Assembly (NCBI RefSeq): GCF_015477835.1
Contig: NZ_JADLQN010000005.1
Location: 186,001 to 250,000, forward strand
DNA: 64,000 bases
Source of the DNA: Nocardia higoensis
Lineage (GTDB): Bacteria; Actinomycetota; Actinomycetes; Mycobacteriales; Mycobacteriaceae
Direction of reading: 5' to 3'
In this document: one piece after another, positions 1-8,127 of the stretch
How the letters are laid out: the number at the start of each line of letters is the position of its first letter
Numbering within the stretch: position 1 is the stretch's first letter
Made by a program: the position numbers and the translations under genes
Notes under the pieces: model-generated
What the model was told of the DNA's origin: nothing
Databases searched by the model: none
The model's input: the letters and a program-made list of their open reading frames with translations, nothing else

Positions 1-151
1 GCGCGGCGCCGAGATCCTCGACCAGCTTGTCGCAGGCGGCGGCGAGATTCACCGCGACATCCGGGGCGAGTTCGAAACGCTCACTTCCGGTTCCGCTCAC
101 CGCCGCCGCGTACAGCCCCCTGGCCAGCCCTTGTCCGGTATCCGGCACCAT
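1..151 (-). CDS. Hypothetical protein, N-terminal fragment (cut by window edge)
   Basis: An open minus-strand frame starts at an ATG (151) and runs without a stop off the left edge, so only about 50 N-terminal residues are visible (MVPDTGQGLARGLYAAAVSG...). A GAGG stretch lies just upstream of the ATG and of a second codon GTG (148), and a TAGAGT -10-like hexamer lies near position 200 on the minus strand. No signal peptide or known motif can be seen. I do not recognise the family. The start codon and frame are reasonably supported, the function is unknown. Confidence 0.5.
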   Translation of the reverse strand, partial: MVPDTGQGLARGLYAAAVSGTGSERFELAPDVAVNLAAACDKLVEDLGAA

Positions 152-293
152 CCGCCTCGCCCCCCTCGCCTCGGGTCCAACCGCCTACCGGTGGGGACTC
201 TAGCGGCGGGCGCGGGTGGTGCGGGGCAGGTCCAGGGGCGATTGTGAGCGGACGCACGCGAATTCGCGCTCGCCCGCGCACCCCGATGCGGTC

Positions 294-1574
294 TCAGGCG
301 GGTTCGACTTCGATGGTCATGCCCGCCGCGCGCAGCCGGTCGGTGAGCGCGTCACCGACGGCGGCGGCCGGGGTGAGCACGCCCGCGATCTGCGGCAGGT
401 CGTCGAAGGCCAGCGCCAGGCCGGTCTCGCCGATCATGACGGCGGTGGCCTGATAGCCGGGGTCGCCCGTGCCCGCGAAGGTGGCCAGGTACGTCGCCCC
501 GGAGGTGGTGTGCGCGACGGTCTTCATGCTGAACCAGCCGGTGCGCCTGGTCTGCTCGCTGGGGCCGGTACCCGGTGCGGGCAGCACCTTGTCGAGCAGC
601 TTGCGCCCGAGCGACACCCGCGACAGCGACGCGAGAACGCCGACACCGACCAGCGAGCCGCCGCTGATCGCACCCGCGATGACCGGCGCCAGCGTCGAGG
701 AGCCCGCGCTCATCACCTCGCGGTAGCGGAAATTCTTGCCGTACACCCAGCCCAGCAGGCCGTTGCTCCGCCGCACGATCCTGGTGTTGTGGGCGGCCAT
801 CACGAAGGTGCCGACCCAGCCGTCCAGACTGGGATGGATGTCGCTCGCGCGCCCGAGCGCCTGATCGGACAGCTTGCCGACCTCGGGCTCACGGGCCCGA
901 TCCGGGCTCAGACCGTACGGATCGCCGAGCACCTTCATCTTCGAAGGGTCCTGCGCCACCGCTTCCATCACCGCACGCATGGAATCGATGGTGCCGCCGC
1001 TGACGCCGCCCTTGGCCGCGGCCACCAGGGTGACGTCGGTGAGCTCGCCCGTATTGTCGGCGACGGAGCGGCGGTAGAGCTGGTAGACGCTCAGATCCGA
1101 GGGCACCGAGTCGTAGCCGCAGGAGGTCAGGATCTTCGCTCCGGTCCTGGCGGCGGTGTCGTGCCAGGTGTCGATGGCCTCGCGGATGAACAGCGGCTCA
1201 CCGGTCAGGTCGGCGTAGTGGGTGCCCGTCTTGGCGCACGCCTCGACCATCGGCATGCCGTAGCGCAGGTACGGCCCGACCGTGGTGATGACGGCCTTGG
1301 TGCGCGCGGCCAGGGCGTCGAGCGCGGCCTGGTCGGCGATATCGGCCACCACCAGCGCCCAGTCCTTCGCACCGGGGCCGAGTTCTTCCTTGACCAGCGC
1401 GAGCTTGGCCGCCGAGCGGCCCGCCAGCGCGATCCGGGCGCCGGCGGGAGCCGCGCCGAGCAGATACTCGGCGATGATCTTGCCGACGTATCCGGTGGCG
1501 CCGAACACCGTGACATCGAATTCGCGGGGCGGTGTCGATTCCGGGATCTGTGTCATGTCCGGGGTCTGTGTCAT
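294..1574 (-). CDS. Saccharopine dehydrogenase-like / trans-acting enoyl reductase family protein
   Basis: A 426-residue NAD(P)-binding protein. The N-terminal Rossmann fold carries GATGYVG (residues 25-31), the GxxGxxG nucleotide motif, followed by the AGRSAAKL strand typical of this family; the rest is the saccharopine-reductase C domain. Length and motifs match mycobacterial Rv2449c/Rv2953-type proteins, the latter a trans-acting enoyl reductase of lipid synthesis. I infer reduction of a lipid or polyketide intermediate; the substrate is unknown. The ATG at 1574 is chosen because AGGAG lies 12 nt upstream; an ATG at 1556 is an alternative. It follows the ABC1 kinase gene by 23 bp, so the two are probably cotranscribed. 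Confidence 0.85.
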   Translation of the reverse strand: MTQTPDMTQIPESTPPREFDVTVFGATGYVGKIIAEYLLGAAPAGARIALAGRSAAKLALVKEELGPGAKDWALVVADIADQAALDALAARTKAVITTVGPYLRYGMPMVEACAKTGTHYADLTGEPLFIREAIDTWHDTAARTGAKILTSCGYDSVPSDLSVYQLYRRSVADNTGELTDVTLVAAAKGGVSGGTIDSMRAVMEAVAQDPSKMKVLGDPYGLSPDRAREPEVGKLSDQALGRASDIHPSLDGWVGTFVMAAHNTRIVRRSNGLLGWVYGKNFRYREVMSAGSSTLAPVIAGAISGGSLVGVGVLASLSRVSLGRKLLDKVLPAPGTGPSEQTRRTGWFSMKTVAHTTSGATYLATFAGTGDPGYQATAVMIGETGLALAFDDLPQIAGVLTPAAAVGDALTDRLRAAGMTIEVEPA

Positions 1575-1597
1575 GACTGCCTGCCACTCCTGATTGA

Positions 1598-3016
1598 TCA
1601 TCGTCGGGGCGCGTGGCCTGCCGACGCTTGTCGTTTCTGCGGTGAAAGGTGTTCTTCGCGCCAGCGGCGGTGGGCTCTGCCCAGATCGGTCACCGGCTCT
1701 TCGTCGTAGAGCCATTCCCTGGCGATGCGATGCCAATTCGCGGTGGTGCGCAATTGGCCGAGCATGCCGAAGGTGAGGAAATCCGCGCGCCGGGAGAACA
1801 GATGCTCCGGCGGCAGATTCTGTTGTTTCATGCCCGCGAATTCGCTCGCGCGCGGATCGACGGCGAGCAGGAAAGCGCCACTGGCCAATTCGGGGGTGAT
1901 GGTGAGCTCTTCGTCCACCAGACACCATTCCGACGCCGACAGCACGTATTCCAGACTCTCCTCGGCCCCGATCTCCTCGGGGGAATCGATCACACCGTGC
2001 TGGATCATCAGCTCGCGCAGATCCTCGGCGCGCTCCTCGGCGGCCGCGCGCAGGCAGGTGATCTCGAAATCGACGTGCGCGCGATCCATCCGGTTGTAGA
2101 GACCGAAGTCGAGGAAGCCGACGCGTCCGTCGTCGAGGACGAGCACATTGCCCGGATGCGGGTCACCGCAGAATTCGGCGAATTCGAACAGCGAGCCGAC
2201 GTAGAAGCGATAGATGATCTCGCCGATCCGGTCGCGTTCGGCCGCGGGCAGGTTCCTGGCCTCCTCGAAGGAGCGGCCGGGCAGGTACTCCGAGACCAGC
2301 ACGCGGGTGGTGCAGTGCTCGACCAGGGTGCGCGGCACCACGATGAACGGGTGGTCGGCGTAGAGCCGCGCCAGCTGGGCCTGGGTGGCGGCCTCGGCGC
2401 TGTAGTCGAGCTCGCTCTCGATGTTCAGCCGCAGCTCGTCGAGCACCGCGGGGGTGACCCACGGCATCGCCGACTGCAGCACCTTGCGGAACATGGCGAG
2501 GTTCTTCAGATCCGCGCGCACCGCGACGTCGATGCCGGGGTACTGGACCTTCACCGCGACCTGCCTGCCGTCGTGCAGCCGGGCGCGATAGACCTGGCCG
2601 ATGGAGGCCGCCGCGATCGGCTCGGGCTCGAACTCGGCGAACACGCTCTCCAGCGGCGCGCCGAAATCCTCCTCGACCACCTGGCGCATCCCGGCGAACG
2701 GCACGCTCGGCGCGGCATTGCGCAGAACGGCCAGGCGCTGCTGGAAGCGATCGCGATGGGTATCGGGTACCAGGTCCAGATCCAGCACCGACATCATCTG
2801 GCCCAGCTTCATGGCCACGCCCTTCATGGTGCCCAGCACCACGACCACCTGCTCGATGGTCCGCAGCATGGACTCCTCGGCCATCTTCGCCCGCACCGCT
2901 TCCGAGCGGCCGCGCATGGACAACCGGGTGCGCTGATTGCGCAACACCGTGCCCGCGGCCACCGCGCCCAGTTTGGTGCCGCGGGCCAGTCGCGAGGTCG
3001 GCACGTGCTTCGCCAT
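1598..3016 (-). CDS. ABC1/UbiB-family atypical kinase
   Basis: A 472-residue ABC1/ADCK/UbiB protein. The signature motifs are in order: KLGQ (residues 70-73), the Ala-rich loop AAASIGQVYRA (about 135-145), the VAVK lysine (K156), and the catalytic and metal loops GDPHPGN and LDFG near residue 285-305. The family are unorthodox ATP-binding kinases linked to isoprenoid quinone and membrane lipid metabolism. The start is fixed by GGAGGT 6 nt upstream; a more upstream start in the same frame lacks such a site. It lies between the TetR gene and the saccharopine reductase gene on the same strand, so all three may form one operon. The specific target is not visible. Confidence 0.9.
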   Translation of the reverse strand: MAKHVPTSRLARGTKLGAVAAGTVLRNQRTRLSMRGRSEAVRAKMAEESMLRTIEQVVVVLGTMKGVAMKLGQMMSVLDLDLVPDTHRDRFQQRLAVLRNAAPSVPFAGMRQVVEEDFGAPLESVFAEFEPEPIAAASIGQVYRARLHDGRQVAVKVQYPGIDVAVRADLKNLAMFRKVLQSAMPWVTPAVLDELRLNIESELDYSAEAATQAQLARLYADHPFIVVPRTLVEHCTTRVLVSEYLPGRSFEEARNLPAAERDRIGEIIYRFYVGSLFEFAEFCGDPHPGNVLVLDDGRVGFLDFGLYNRMDRAHVDFEITCLRAAAEERAEDLRELMIQHGVIDSPEEIGAEESLEYVLSASEWCLVDEELTITPELASGAFLLAVDPRASEFAGMKQQNLPPEHLFSRRADFLTFGMLGQLRTTANWHRIAREWLYDEEPVTDLGRAHRRWREEHLSPQKRQASAGHAPRR

Positions 3017-3149
3017 CGAGGTACCTCCATTGGTGCCGCCGAGATCGGGGGTGATCCTGCCCACCCCGCCGTCGCCGAGGACGGGCGCACCACCGCGTTC
3101 AGCCTAACGGCAGGCGATGTGATGTGGACCGCATGGGAACCGGTCGATA

Positions 3150-3815
3150 TCAGACCGTCGGATCGATCTCCGGGACCGGCAGCACGTGCTGTTGCTTGTT
3201 GAATTCCGCCCGGGAGCCGCCGGTGCGGGCCATGCCCTCGATCGCGCTCCACACCATCATCGTGAGGTAGTCGATGACTTCCTCGCGGGTCAGCGACTTG
3301 TCGGTGGTCCACCAGTGCGTCGCCAGCTGGATGCCGCCGACCAGCACATACGACCACAGCTGGGAGCCGGTGGTGTCGATGCCGCGCGAGCCCGCGCGCT
3401 CGCTGAGCACCACGGAGACGACATCGGCGAACAGCTTCTCGAACTCCGCCAGCGAGGAGGAGTCGGAGCCGTTGCCCATGATGAAGCGGTAGACCTCGGG
3501 GTCCTCGTCCACGGTCACCACGTAGGCCGTCAGCGCCGAGCGGGTCAGCTGGTATTCGTCGGCGTCCAGGCTGATCGCGCCGTACACGCGCGGCATCAGG
3601 GTCTGCTCGATGAACCGCTGCATGGTCGCGTGGACCAGGTCGTTCTTGTCGGCGAAGTAGCGGTAGAGGACGGTTTTCGAGACGCCGATCTGGGTGGCGA
3701 TCTCGTCCATGCCCGCGGACGCGCCGCGGGCGCGTACCGCCGCGAGCGTGCCGTCGACCAGCTCTTCGCGACGATCGATCTTGTGCTGGCGCCACCGGCG
3801 TTTGCGACCGTCCAC
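3150..3815 (-). CDS. TetR-family transcriptional regulator (Rv0472c-like)
   Basis: A 221-residue TetR regulator. The N-terminal helix-turn-helix is at about residues 36-55 (MDEIATQIGVSKTVLYRYFA) and the C-terminal half is a ligand-binding domain of TetR_C type. Position before a divergent DUF445 gene matches Rv0472c-Rv0473. The start given is a GTG without a Shine-Dalgarno site. The frame is open upstream to 3884, where a CTG is preceded by GAGGGAG at 6 nt spacing and would add 23 plausible residues (STEDLVDVGERADRP...), so the true start may be that rare codon. It probably controls itself and the downstream kinase/reductase genes; ligand unknown. Confidence 0.88.
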   Translation of the reverse strand: MDGRKRRWRQHKIDRREELVDGTLAAVRARGASAGMDEIATQIGVSKTVLYRYFADKNDLVHATMQRFIEQTLMPRVYGAISLDADEYQLTRSALTAYVVTVDEDPEVYRFIMGNGSDSSSLAEFEKLFADVVSVVLSERAGSRGIDTTGSQLWSYVLVGGIQLATHWWTTDKSLTREEVIDYLTMMVWSAIEGMARTGGSRAEFNKQQHVLPVPEIDPTV

Positions 3816-3951
3816 CCGGCCGGAGCGCGCGGCCGCCGGTCGATCGGCGCGTTCACCGACGTCGACAAGGTCTTCGGTGGACAGGGTCGGCTCCCTCGTT
3901 CGGTTCGGTGGTGGGTCCGGTGGGTCGGTCTACAGCTTATGGCACAGCAGA

Positions 3952-5307
3952 ATGGAAGACATGGAGAAAGCTCCCGGCAACCTCACCGCCCCCGAGATCG
4001 AGGTCCTACGGCCCGCTCCCGCGGTGAATCCGGCCGCGCCGACGGGATTCTTCGTCGACGAGGCGGCCAAGAAGCGCGATCTGCGCCGGATGAAAGTGCT
4101 GGCGACCGGCCTGCTCGCCCTGGCGTCGGTGATCTACCTGTGTTGCCGATGGCTGGAATCACGCGGGGCGGGCGGTGAGTGGGTGGGCTATGTGCGCGCC
4201 GCGTCCGAGGCGGGCATGGTCGGCGCGCTGGCGGACTGGTTCGCGGTCACCGCGTTGTTCCGGCATCCGCTCGGTCTGCCCATCCCGCACACCGCCATCA
4301 TCCGCAAGAAGAAGGACCAGCTCGGCGCCAGCCTGGGTAGCTTCGTCGGCACCAACTTCCTGGCGCCGGAGGTGGTGTCGGAGAAGGTGAGCTCGGCGCA
4401 GGTCTCGCTGCGGGTCGGGCGGTGGATGGCCGATCGAGGTCATGCCGCACGGGTGGCGCAGGAGAGTTCGACGATCCTTCGCGCGGTGGTCGGGGCGGTC
4501 CGTGACGAGGACGTCGAGCAGATCATCGACCACACCATCGTCAAACGGATCGCCGATCCGCTGTGGGGTCCGCCGATCGGGCGGGTGCTGGCCGAGCTGC
4601 TGGCCGACAACCGCCAGGTCGCGCTGATCGATCTGCTGGCCGAGCGCGCGCACCAGTGGGCGCTGGCCAGTCAGGAGACCGTCGACAAGGTGATCCTGGA
4701 ACAGGCGCCGCAGTGGGCGCCGAAGTTCGTCAACATCATGCTGTCCGAGAAGATCTACCGCGAGCTGGTGGAATTCACCTGGAAGGTGCGCGCGGAACCC
4801 GATCACGAGGTGCGTCTGGCGGCGAACCGCTTCCTCGAGGAATTCGCCCACGACCTGCAGCACGACGAGGCGATGATCAAGAAGGCCGAGCGGGTCAAGT
4901 CGCAGGTGATGGGCCGCGAGGAGATCACCGGCCTGGCCGAGGCGACCTGGCGCGCGGCCAAGCGGCTCATCCTGGAATCGGCCGACGACCCGGACAGCAC
5001 GCTGCGGCGCAAGGTCGCCGAGAACGTGCAGCAGCTCGGCGAGCGCTTGCGCGACGACGACGAGATGCGCACCAAGGTGGACAGCTGGCTCGACCGCGGC
5101 GTGCGGTATCTGGTGAGCAACTACGCCGCGGAGATCACCACGCTGGTCACCGACACGGTGGCCAAGTGGGATGCCGAGGAGGCGAGCAAGAAGATCGAAC
5201 TGCAGGTGGGGCGGGATCTGCAGTTCATCCGCATCAACGGCACGGTGGTCGGCTCGCTGGCCGGCCTGGCGATCTACACCATTTCGCACCTGCTGTTCCA
5301 GGGCTGA
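3952..5307 (+). CDS. DUF445 family membrane protein (Rv0473-like)
   Basis: A 451-residue DUF445 protein. An N-terminal segment near residues 45-67 (VLATGLLALASVIYLCCRW) and a second hydrophobic stretch containing GMVGALADWFAVTALFRHPLGLPIPHT, the conserved core of the family, are followed by a long charged helical region and a C-terminal membrane segment (VVGSLAGLAIYTISHLLF). The architecture suggests anchoring at both ends with a soluble helical middle; the molecular function of the family is unknown. The start is ATG 3952 or ATG 3961; neither has a well-spaced ribosome site. It is transcribed away from the TetR gene, which may regulate it. Confidence 0.85.
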   Translation: MEDMEKAPGNLTAPEIEVLRPAPAVNPAAPTGFFVDEAAKKRDLRRMKVLATGLLALASVIYLCCRWLESRGAGGEWVGYVRAASEAGMVGALADWFAVTALFRHPLGLPIPHTAIIRKKKDQLGASLGSFVGTNFLAPEVVSEKVSSAQVSLRVGRWMADRGHAARVAQESSTILRAVVGAVRDEDVEQIIDHTIVKRIADPLWGPPIGRVLAELLADNRQVALIDLLAERAHQWALASQETVDKVILEQAPQWAPKFVNIMLSEKIYRELVEFTWKVRAEPDHEVRLAANRFLEEFAHDLQHDEAMIKKAERVKSQVMGREEITGLAEATWRAAKRLILESADDPDSTLRRKVAENVQQLGERLRDDDEMRTKVDSWLDRGVRYLVSNYAAEITTLVTDTVAKWDAEEASKKIELQVGRDLQFIRINGTVVGSLAGLAIYTISHLLFQG

Positions 5308-5345
5308 ACGACACTTGCCTCGACAGTCCGAGGCGCCGACACACT

Positions 5346-5387
5346 GCTAACAGAGTGCTTGCAACTGTTAGCACTCTCTCCTAGACT
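5346..5387 (+). promoter_or_regulatory. Promoter with two nested inverted repeats upstream of the XRE-hbhA operon
   Basis: A -35 TTGCAA (5359-5364) and -10 TAGACT (5382-5387) are 17 bp apart. Two interlocked inverted repeats cover the -35 region: GCTAACA (5346-5352) with TGTTAGC (5366-5372), and AGAGTGC (5352-5358) with GCACTCT (5371-5377). TTAGCACTC at 5368-5376 equals one arm of the CIRCE/HrcA operator, but the GAGTGCTT arm lies on the wrong side, so it is an everted arrangement. The repeats probably bind a regulator, perhaps the XRE protein encoded next. Confidence 0.65.
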
Positions 5388-5417
5388 CGACCACGTACAA
5401 CCGCCAGAAGGTGAGTG

Positions 5418-5861
5418 ATGGCAGACCATCCCGAGCGGCGCGTAGCGCACGCGGCGCACGACATCGGAGGTTTCATCAGGGCGCAGCGGGAAGCCGCGCA
5501 GGTCTCGTTGCGTCAGCTGGCCGCGCTGGCGGGGGTGAGCAATCCCTATCTCAGTCAGATCGAGCGGGGATTGCGCAATCCGTCCGCGGAGGTGCTCACG
5601 CAGATCGCGAAAGCGCTGCGGGTGTCCTCGGAGGTCTTGTACGTACGGGCCGGCTATCTCGAGGAGCGGCCGCACAGTCCGGTTCGGGACGCGCTGCTGG
5701 GCGACACCTCCATCACGGAGCGTCAGAAGCAGGTCCTGCTGGACATCTACGAATCGTTCCGCCGTGAGAACGGCGCGGACGAGAAGCAGGGGGAATGGGA
5801 CATCGACGTTCCGAGCCCGACACCAAGAGACACTCCGCCACGCCAGGAGAGCCGATCATGA
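5418..5861 (+). CDS. XRE-family helix-turn-helix regulator (Rv0474-like)
   Basis: A 147-residue protein with a cro/C1-type HTH at about residues 16-80 (IRAQREAAQVSLRQLAALAG, then VSNPYLSQIERGLRNPSAEV) and a short C-terminal region containing RQKQVLLDIYESFRREN. Synteny with hbhA identifies it as the Rv0474 orthologue; that protein has been reported as a copper-responsive regulator in M. tuberculosis. The ATG at 5418 follows AAGGTGAG; the GTG three bases earlier is less likely. Its stop overlaps the hbhA ATG (ATGA), so the two are translationally coupled. Autoregulation through the upstream palindromes is an inference. Confidence 0.9.
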   Translation: MADHPERRVAHAAHDIGGFIRAQREAAQVSLRQLAALAGVSNPYLSQIERGLRNPSAEVLTQIAKALRVSSEVLYVRAGYLEERPHSPVRDALLGDTSITERQKQVLLDIYESFRRENGADEKQGEWDIDVPSPTPRDTPPRQESRS

Positions 5862-6556
5862 CCGAGAAGACCGTAACCGTGACCAAGCCGCTGCTCGCTG
5901 CCGTCGGCGCCGGGGACGCCGTATACGCGGCTGCCGTGGACGTCGTCACCCAGGTGCGCGAGAGGGCGGGCTCGACCGCCGACGTGACCGGCCGGGTCGG
6001 GGAGGCGCGCGAGCGCATCGCCCACGTACCCGCCGATGTCCAGGCCCAGTTCGAAGCGCTGCGCGAGCGGCTGTCGGGCCTGCCGGGCGAGCTGCCCGAC
6101 GACCTGGCCGAGCTGCGCGAGAAGCTGACCCCCGAGGAGCTGCGCAAGCTGGCCGAGGAGTACTACGCCAAGGCGATGGACCTCTACGCCGAGCTGGCCG
6201 CCCGCGGCGAGGAGACTGTCGAGCGCCTGCGCGCCAACGACGTGGTGGAGCAGCGCATCGGCCGGGTGGAGACCCTCTACAAGGACGCCGCCTCGCGCGC
6301 CGAGGACGTGGTCGGCAAGGTGAACGGCCTGCTCGGCCGTCCCGCCAGGACCGAGGAGGCCGCGCCGATCGTCGACGCCGAGCCGGTGGCGGCCGTGGTC
6401 GAGGCGGAAGTCGTGGACATCACCCCCGACGTCGCGCCTTCTCCTGACACCGCGCCCGCTCCCGAGGCCACCGCGGCCACGCCGAAGACCGCGGCCAAGA
6501 AGGCGCCCGCCGCCAAGAAGGCCGCGCCTCGCAAGACCGCGCCGAAGACCGTCTGA
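5858..6556 (+). CDS. hbhA: Heparin-binding hemagglutinin HbhA homologue
   Basis: A 232-residue HbhA-like protein. It has a short hydrophobic N-terminal segment (KPLLAAVGAGDAVYAAAVDV), a long amphipathic coiled-coil region (about residues 40-150, with REKLTPEELRKLAEEYY), and a C-terminal tail rich in Lys, Ala and Pro (KKAPAAKKAAPRK), which in mycobacterial HbhA is the heparin-binding, methylated part. Expected at the cell surface; in mycobacteria it acts as an adhesin and also binds intracytosolic lipid inclusions. Between coil and tail sits an acidic linker rich in Val, Asp and Pro. GGAGA precedes the ATG by 8 nt. A strong hairpin follows the stop. Confidence 0.9.
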   Translation: MTEKTVTVTKPLLAAVGAGDAVYAAAVDVVTQVRERAGSTADVTGRVGEARERIAHVPADVQAQFEALRERLSGLPGELPDDLAELREKLTPEELRKLAEEYYAKAMDLYAELAARGEETVERLRANDVVEQRIGRVETLYKDAASRAEDVVGKVNGLLGRPARTEEAAPIVDAEPVAAVVEAEVVDITPDVAPSPDTAPAPEATAATPKTAAKKAPAAKKAAPRKTAPKTV

Positions 6557-6580
6557 TACCGCGCTCCCGGCCCCGGATCG

Positions 6581-6615
6581 ACCGCCCGCACGCAGCCCGG
6601 CTGCGTGCGGGCGGT
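6581..6615 (+). terminator. Strong stem-loop after hbhA
   Basis: A perfect 15-bp stem, ACCGCCCGCACGCAG paired with CTGCGTGCGGGCGGT, closes a 5-nt loop (CCCGG) and starts 24 nt after the hbhA stop. There is no long T run, as is common in actinobacterial terminators. Confidence 0.75.
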
Positions 6616-6655
6616 TGTCGTATCCGGGACTTCGTATCATGAACAGGTGGACACC

Positions 6656-6943
6656 GTGAACGGCCTGACCGGCCTGATTCTGCTCGTGCTGTGGCTCGCC
6701 GCGCTCGGCGCGACGATCTTCGCGCTGATTCACGCCGTGCGTCAGCGCGCCGACGCCTTCACCGCTGTGGACAAGCAGACCAAGCCGATCTGGCTGGCCA
6801 TCCTGGGGGTGGCCACGTTGCTGTTGCTGTTGCAGCCCGGCGGCCTCGGTCTGCTGGCCTTCGTCTCGATCATCGCCACCGGCATCTACCTGGCCGATGT
6901 GCGGCCGAAGGTGGACGAGGTGCAGCGCGGACCCCGATGGTGA
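6656..6943 (+). CDS. DUF2516 small membrane protein (Rv0476-like)
   Basis: A 95-residue protein with three hydrophobic segments (LTGLILLVLWLAALGATIF; IWLAILGVATLLLLLQPGG; LGLLAFVSIIATGIYLA) and a short charged tail. This is the DUF2516 family found directly after hbhA in Mycobacteriales, where Rv0476 occupies the same place. The GTG at 6656 is chosen because AGGTGG lies 5 nt upstream; the GTG at 6647 lies inside that site. Function unknown; membrane location is clear. Confidence 0.82.
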   Translation: MNGLTGLILLVLWLAALGATIFALIHAVRQRADAFTAVDKQTKPIWLAILGVATLLLLLQPGGLGLLAFVSIIATGIYLADVRPKVDEVQRGPRW

Positions 6944-7001
6944 CCGACCGCGCGTAGCCCTCGTCGGCACGTCTCACGCTGGCTTCGAACTCCGATCAGT
7001 A

Positions 7002-7020
7002 TTACTGTTCCTAGCAGTAA
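7002..7020. promoter_or_regulatory. Inverted repeat operator candidate upstream of the hydrolase gene
   Basis: TTACTG (7002-7007) and CAGTAA (7015-7020) form an inverted repeat with a 7-nt spacer, immediately followed by the Shine-Dalgarno region of the gene starting at 7037. The A/T-rich palindrome stands out from the GC-rich surroundings and resembles TetR-family operators in shape. No TetR gene is adjacent, so the regulator is unknown. Confidence 0.5.
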
Positions 7021-7036
7021 CACAAAGGAGTGTCCG

Positions 7037-8089
7037 ATGCGTGCACAGCTGGCCGCCGTCCTGGCGCGGCTCCTGGCGTGGTTCTCAGCGTGGTTCCGAG
7101 CGTGGTCCACCGCGCATCGGGCGGAGCTGCGTTCGCGTCGCTACCCGACGGCGGCGTTCGACCCGCCCGGTGCGGCGTGCGATGTCCTACCGGTGACCAC
7201 CGGCGACGGCGCGCGCCTGCGTGTGCACGCCTACGGCCCGGCCGAAGCGCCGATCGTCGTGCTGATCCACGGCTGGACCTGCGCCATCGAATACTGGAAT
7301 GCCCAGATCAACGCCTTCGCCGCGGAGTACCGCGTCATCGCCTACGACGTGCGCGGTCACGGCGAGAGCGAACGCGGTGACGCGCCGCTGTCCATGGACC
7401 TGCTGGCCGACGACCTGGCCGCGGTACTCGATGCCGCCGTGCCCTCCGGTCGCCGGGCGGTGCTGGTCGCCCACAGCCTCGGCGGCATGACCGTGCAGGC
7501 CTGGGCGGCGCGCTATCCCCGCGATGTCGCCCGCCGGGCCGGTGCGGTGTTGCTGACCAACACCGCACCGCACGGTCTGGTCGCCACCACCACGGTGGTG
7601 CCGTTCTTCAACCGGCCGATGCCGTTCAAGCGCACCGGCATCTCGCTGCCCGCGACGGTCGGGCGGCTGGGGCTGGGCACGCCCATCGTGTTCCCGCCGA
7701 TCGCTCCGGTGCGCTGGCTGTTCGCCCGCCAGATCATGTCCCTGGCCAGTCCGCGCGACCACGTCGATTTCGGCATGGCGATCGTTCGCTCGTGCCCGGC
7801 GGCGATCCGCGCCGAATTCGGCAGGCTGCTGGCCGCCATGGATGTGGGCGAGGCGGCGAAGCACCTGGTGGTGCCGACCACGATCCTGGCCGGTTCCCGC
7901 GACGACCTCACCCCACCGGTGCACGCCGAACTGATCGCCGAGATGCTCGAATCGGTGGGCAGTCTGGAACGCTACGAGGTGCTCCAGACCGGGCATCTCG
8001 GCAATGTCGAACAGTACGAGCGCTTCAACGCCGAACTCGCGCGGGTGCTGGACGCCGTGGGCGAGCGCCGGGCCGACGTCGCGGGCTGA
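7037..8089 (+). CDS. Alpha/beta hydrolase
   Basis: A 350-residue alpha/beta hydrolase. The oxyanion motif HGW is near residues 78-80, the nucleophile elbow AHSLGG gives Ser147, and an acidic residue (GSRDDLTPP) and His (TGHLGN) complete the triad near residues 285 and 322. The first 30 residues are an amphipathic, Trp-rich helix (RLLAWFSAWFRAWSTAHR) that could attach the enzyme to the membrane. GGAG lies 9 nt before the ATG. The substrate cannot be told; an esterase or lipase is likely. A TTACTG inverted repeat directly upstream suggests it is individually regulated. Confidence 0.85.
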   Translation: MRAQLAAVLARLLAWFSAWFRAWSTAHRAELRSRRYPTAAFDPPGAACDVLPVTTGDGARLRVHAYGPAEAPIVVLIHGWTCAIEYWNAQINAFAAEYRVIAYDVRGHGESERGDAPLSMDLLADDLAAVLDAAVPSGRRAVLVAHSLGGMTVQAWAARYPRDVARRAGAVLLTNTAPHGLVATTTVVPFFNRPMPFKRTGISLPATVGRLGLGTPIVFPPIAPVRWLFARQIMSLASPRDHVDFGMAIVRSCPAAIRAEFGRLLAAMDVGEAAKHLVVPTTILAGSRDDLTPPVHAELIAEMLESVGSLERYEVLQTGHLGNVEQYERFNAELARVLDAVGERRADVAG

Positions 8090-8093
8090 GGCG

Positions 8094-8127
8094 CGGTCAG
8101 GAGAACACGACGGTCAGGAGAACACGA
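8094..8127. repeat. 17-bp perfect tandem duplication
   Basis: The 17-mer CGGTCAGGAGAACACGA occurs twice back to back (8094-8110 and 8111-8127). The second copy contains the stop codon and last residues of purU; the first lies in the 24-bp convergent spacer. It looks like a recent slippage or duplication event at the gene end. Confidence 0.85.

Noticed and set aside
216..1709. Long open frame on the plus strand opposite the saccharopine reductase gene
   Set aside because: Arg/Gly/His-rich composition without domain; it mirrors the codon bias of the minus-strand gene, which has real motifs.
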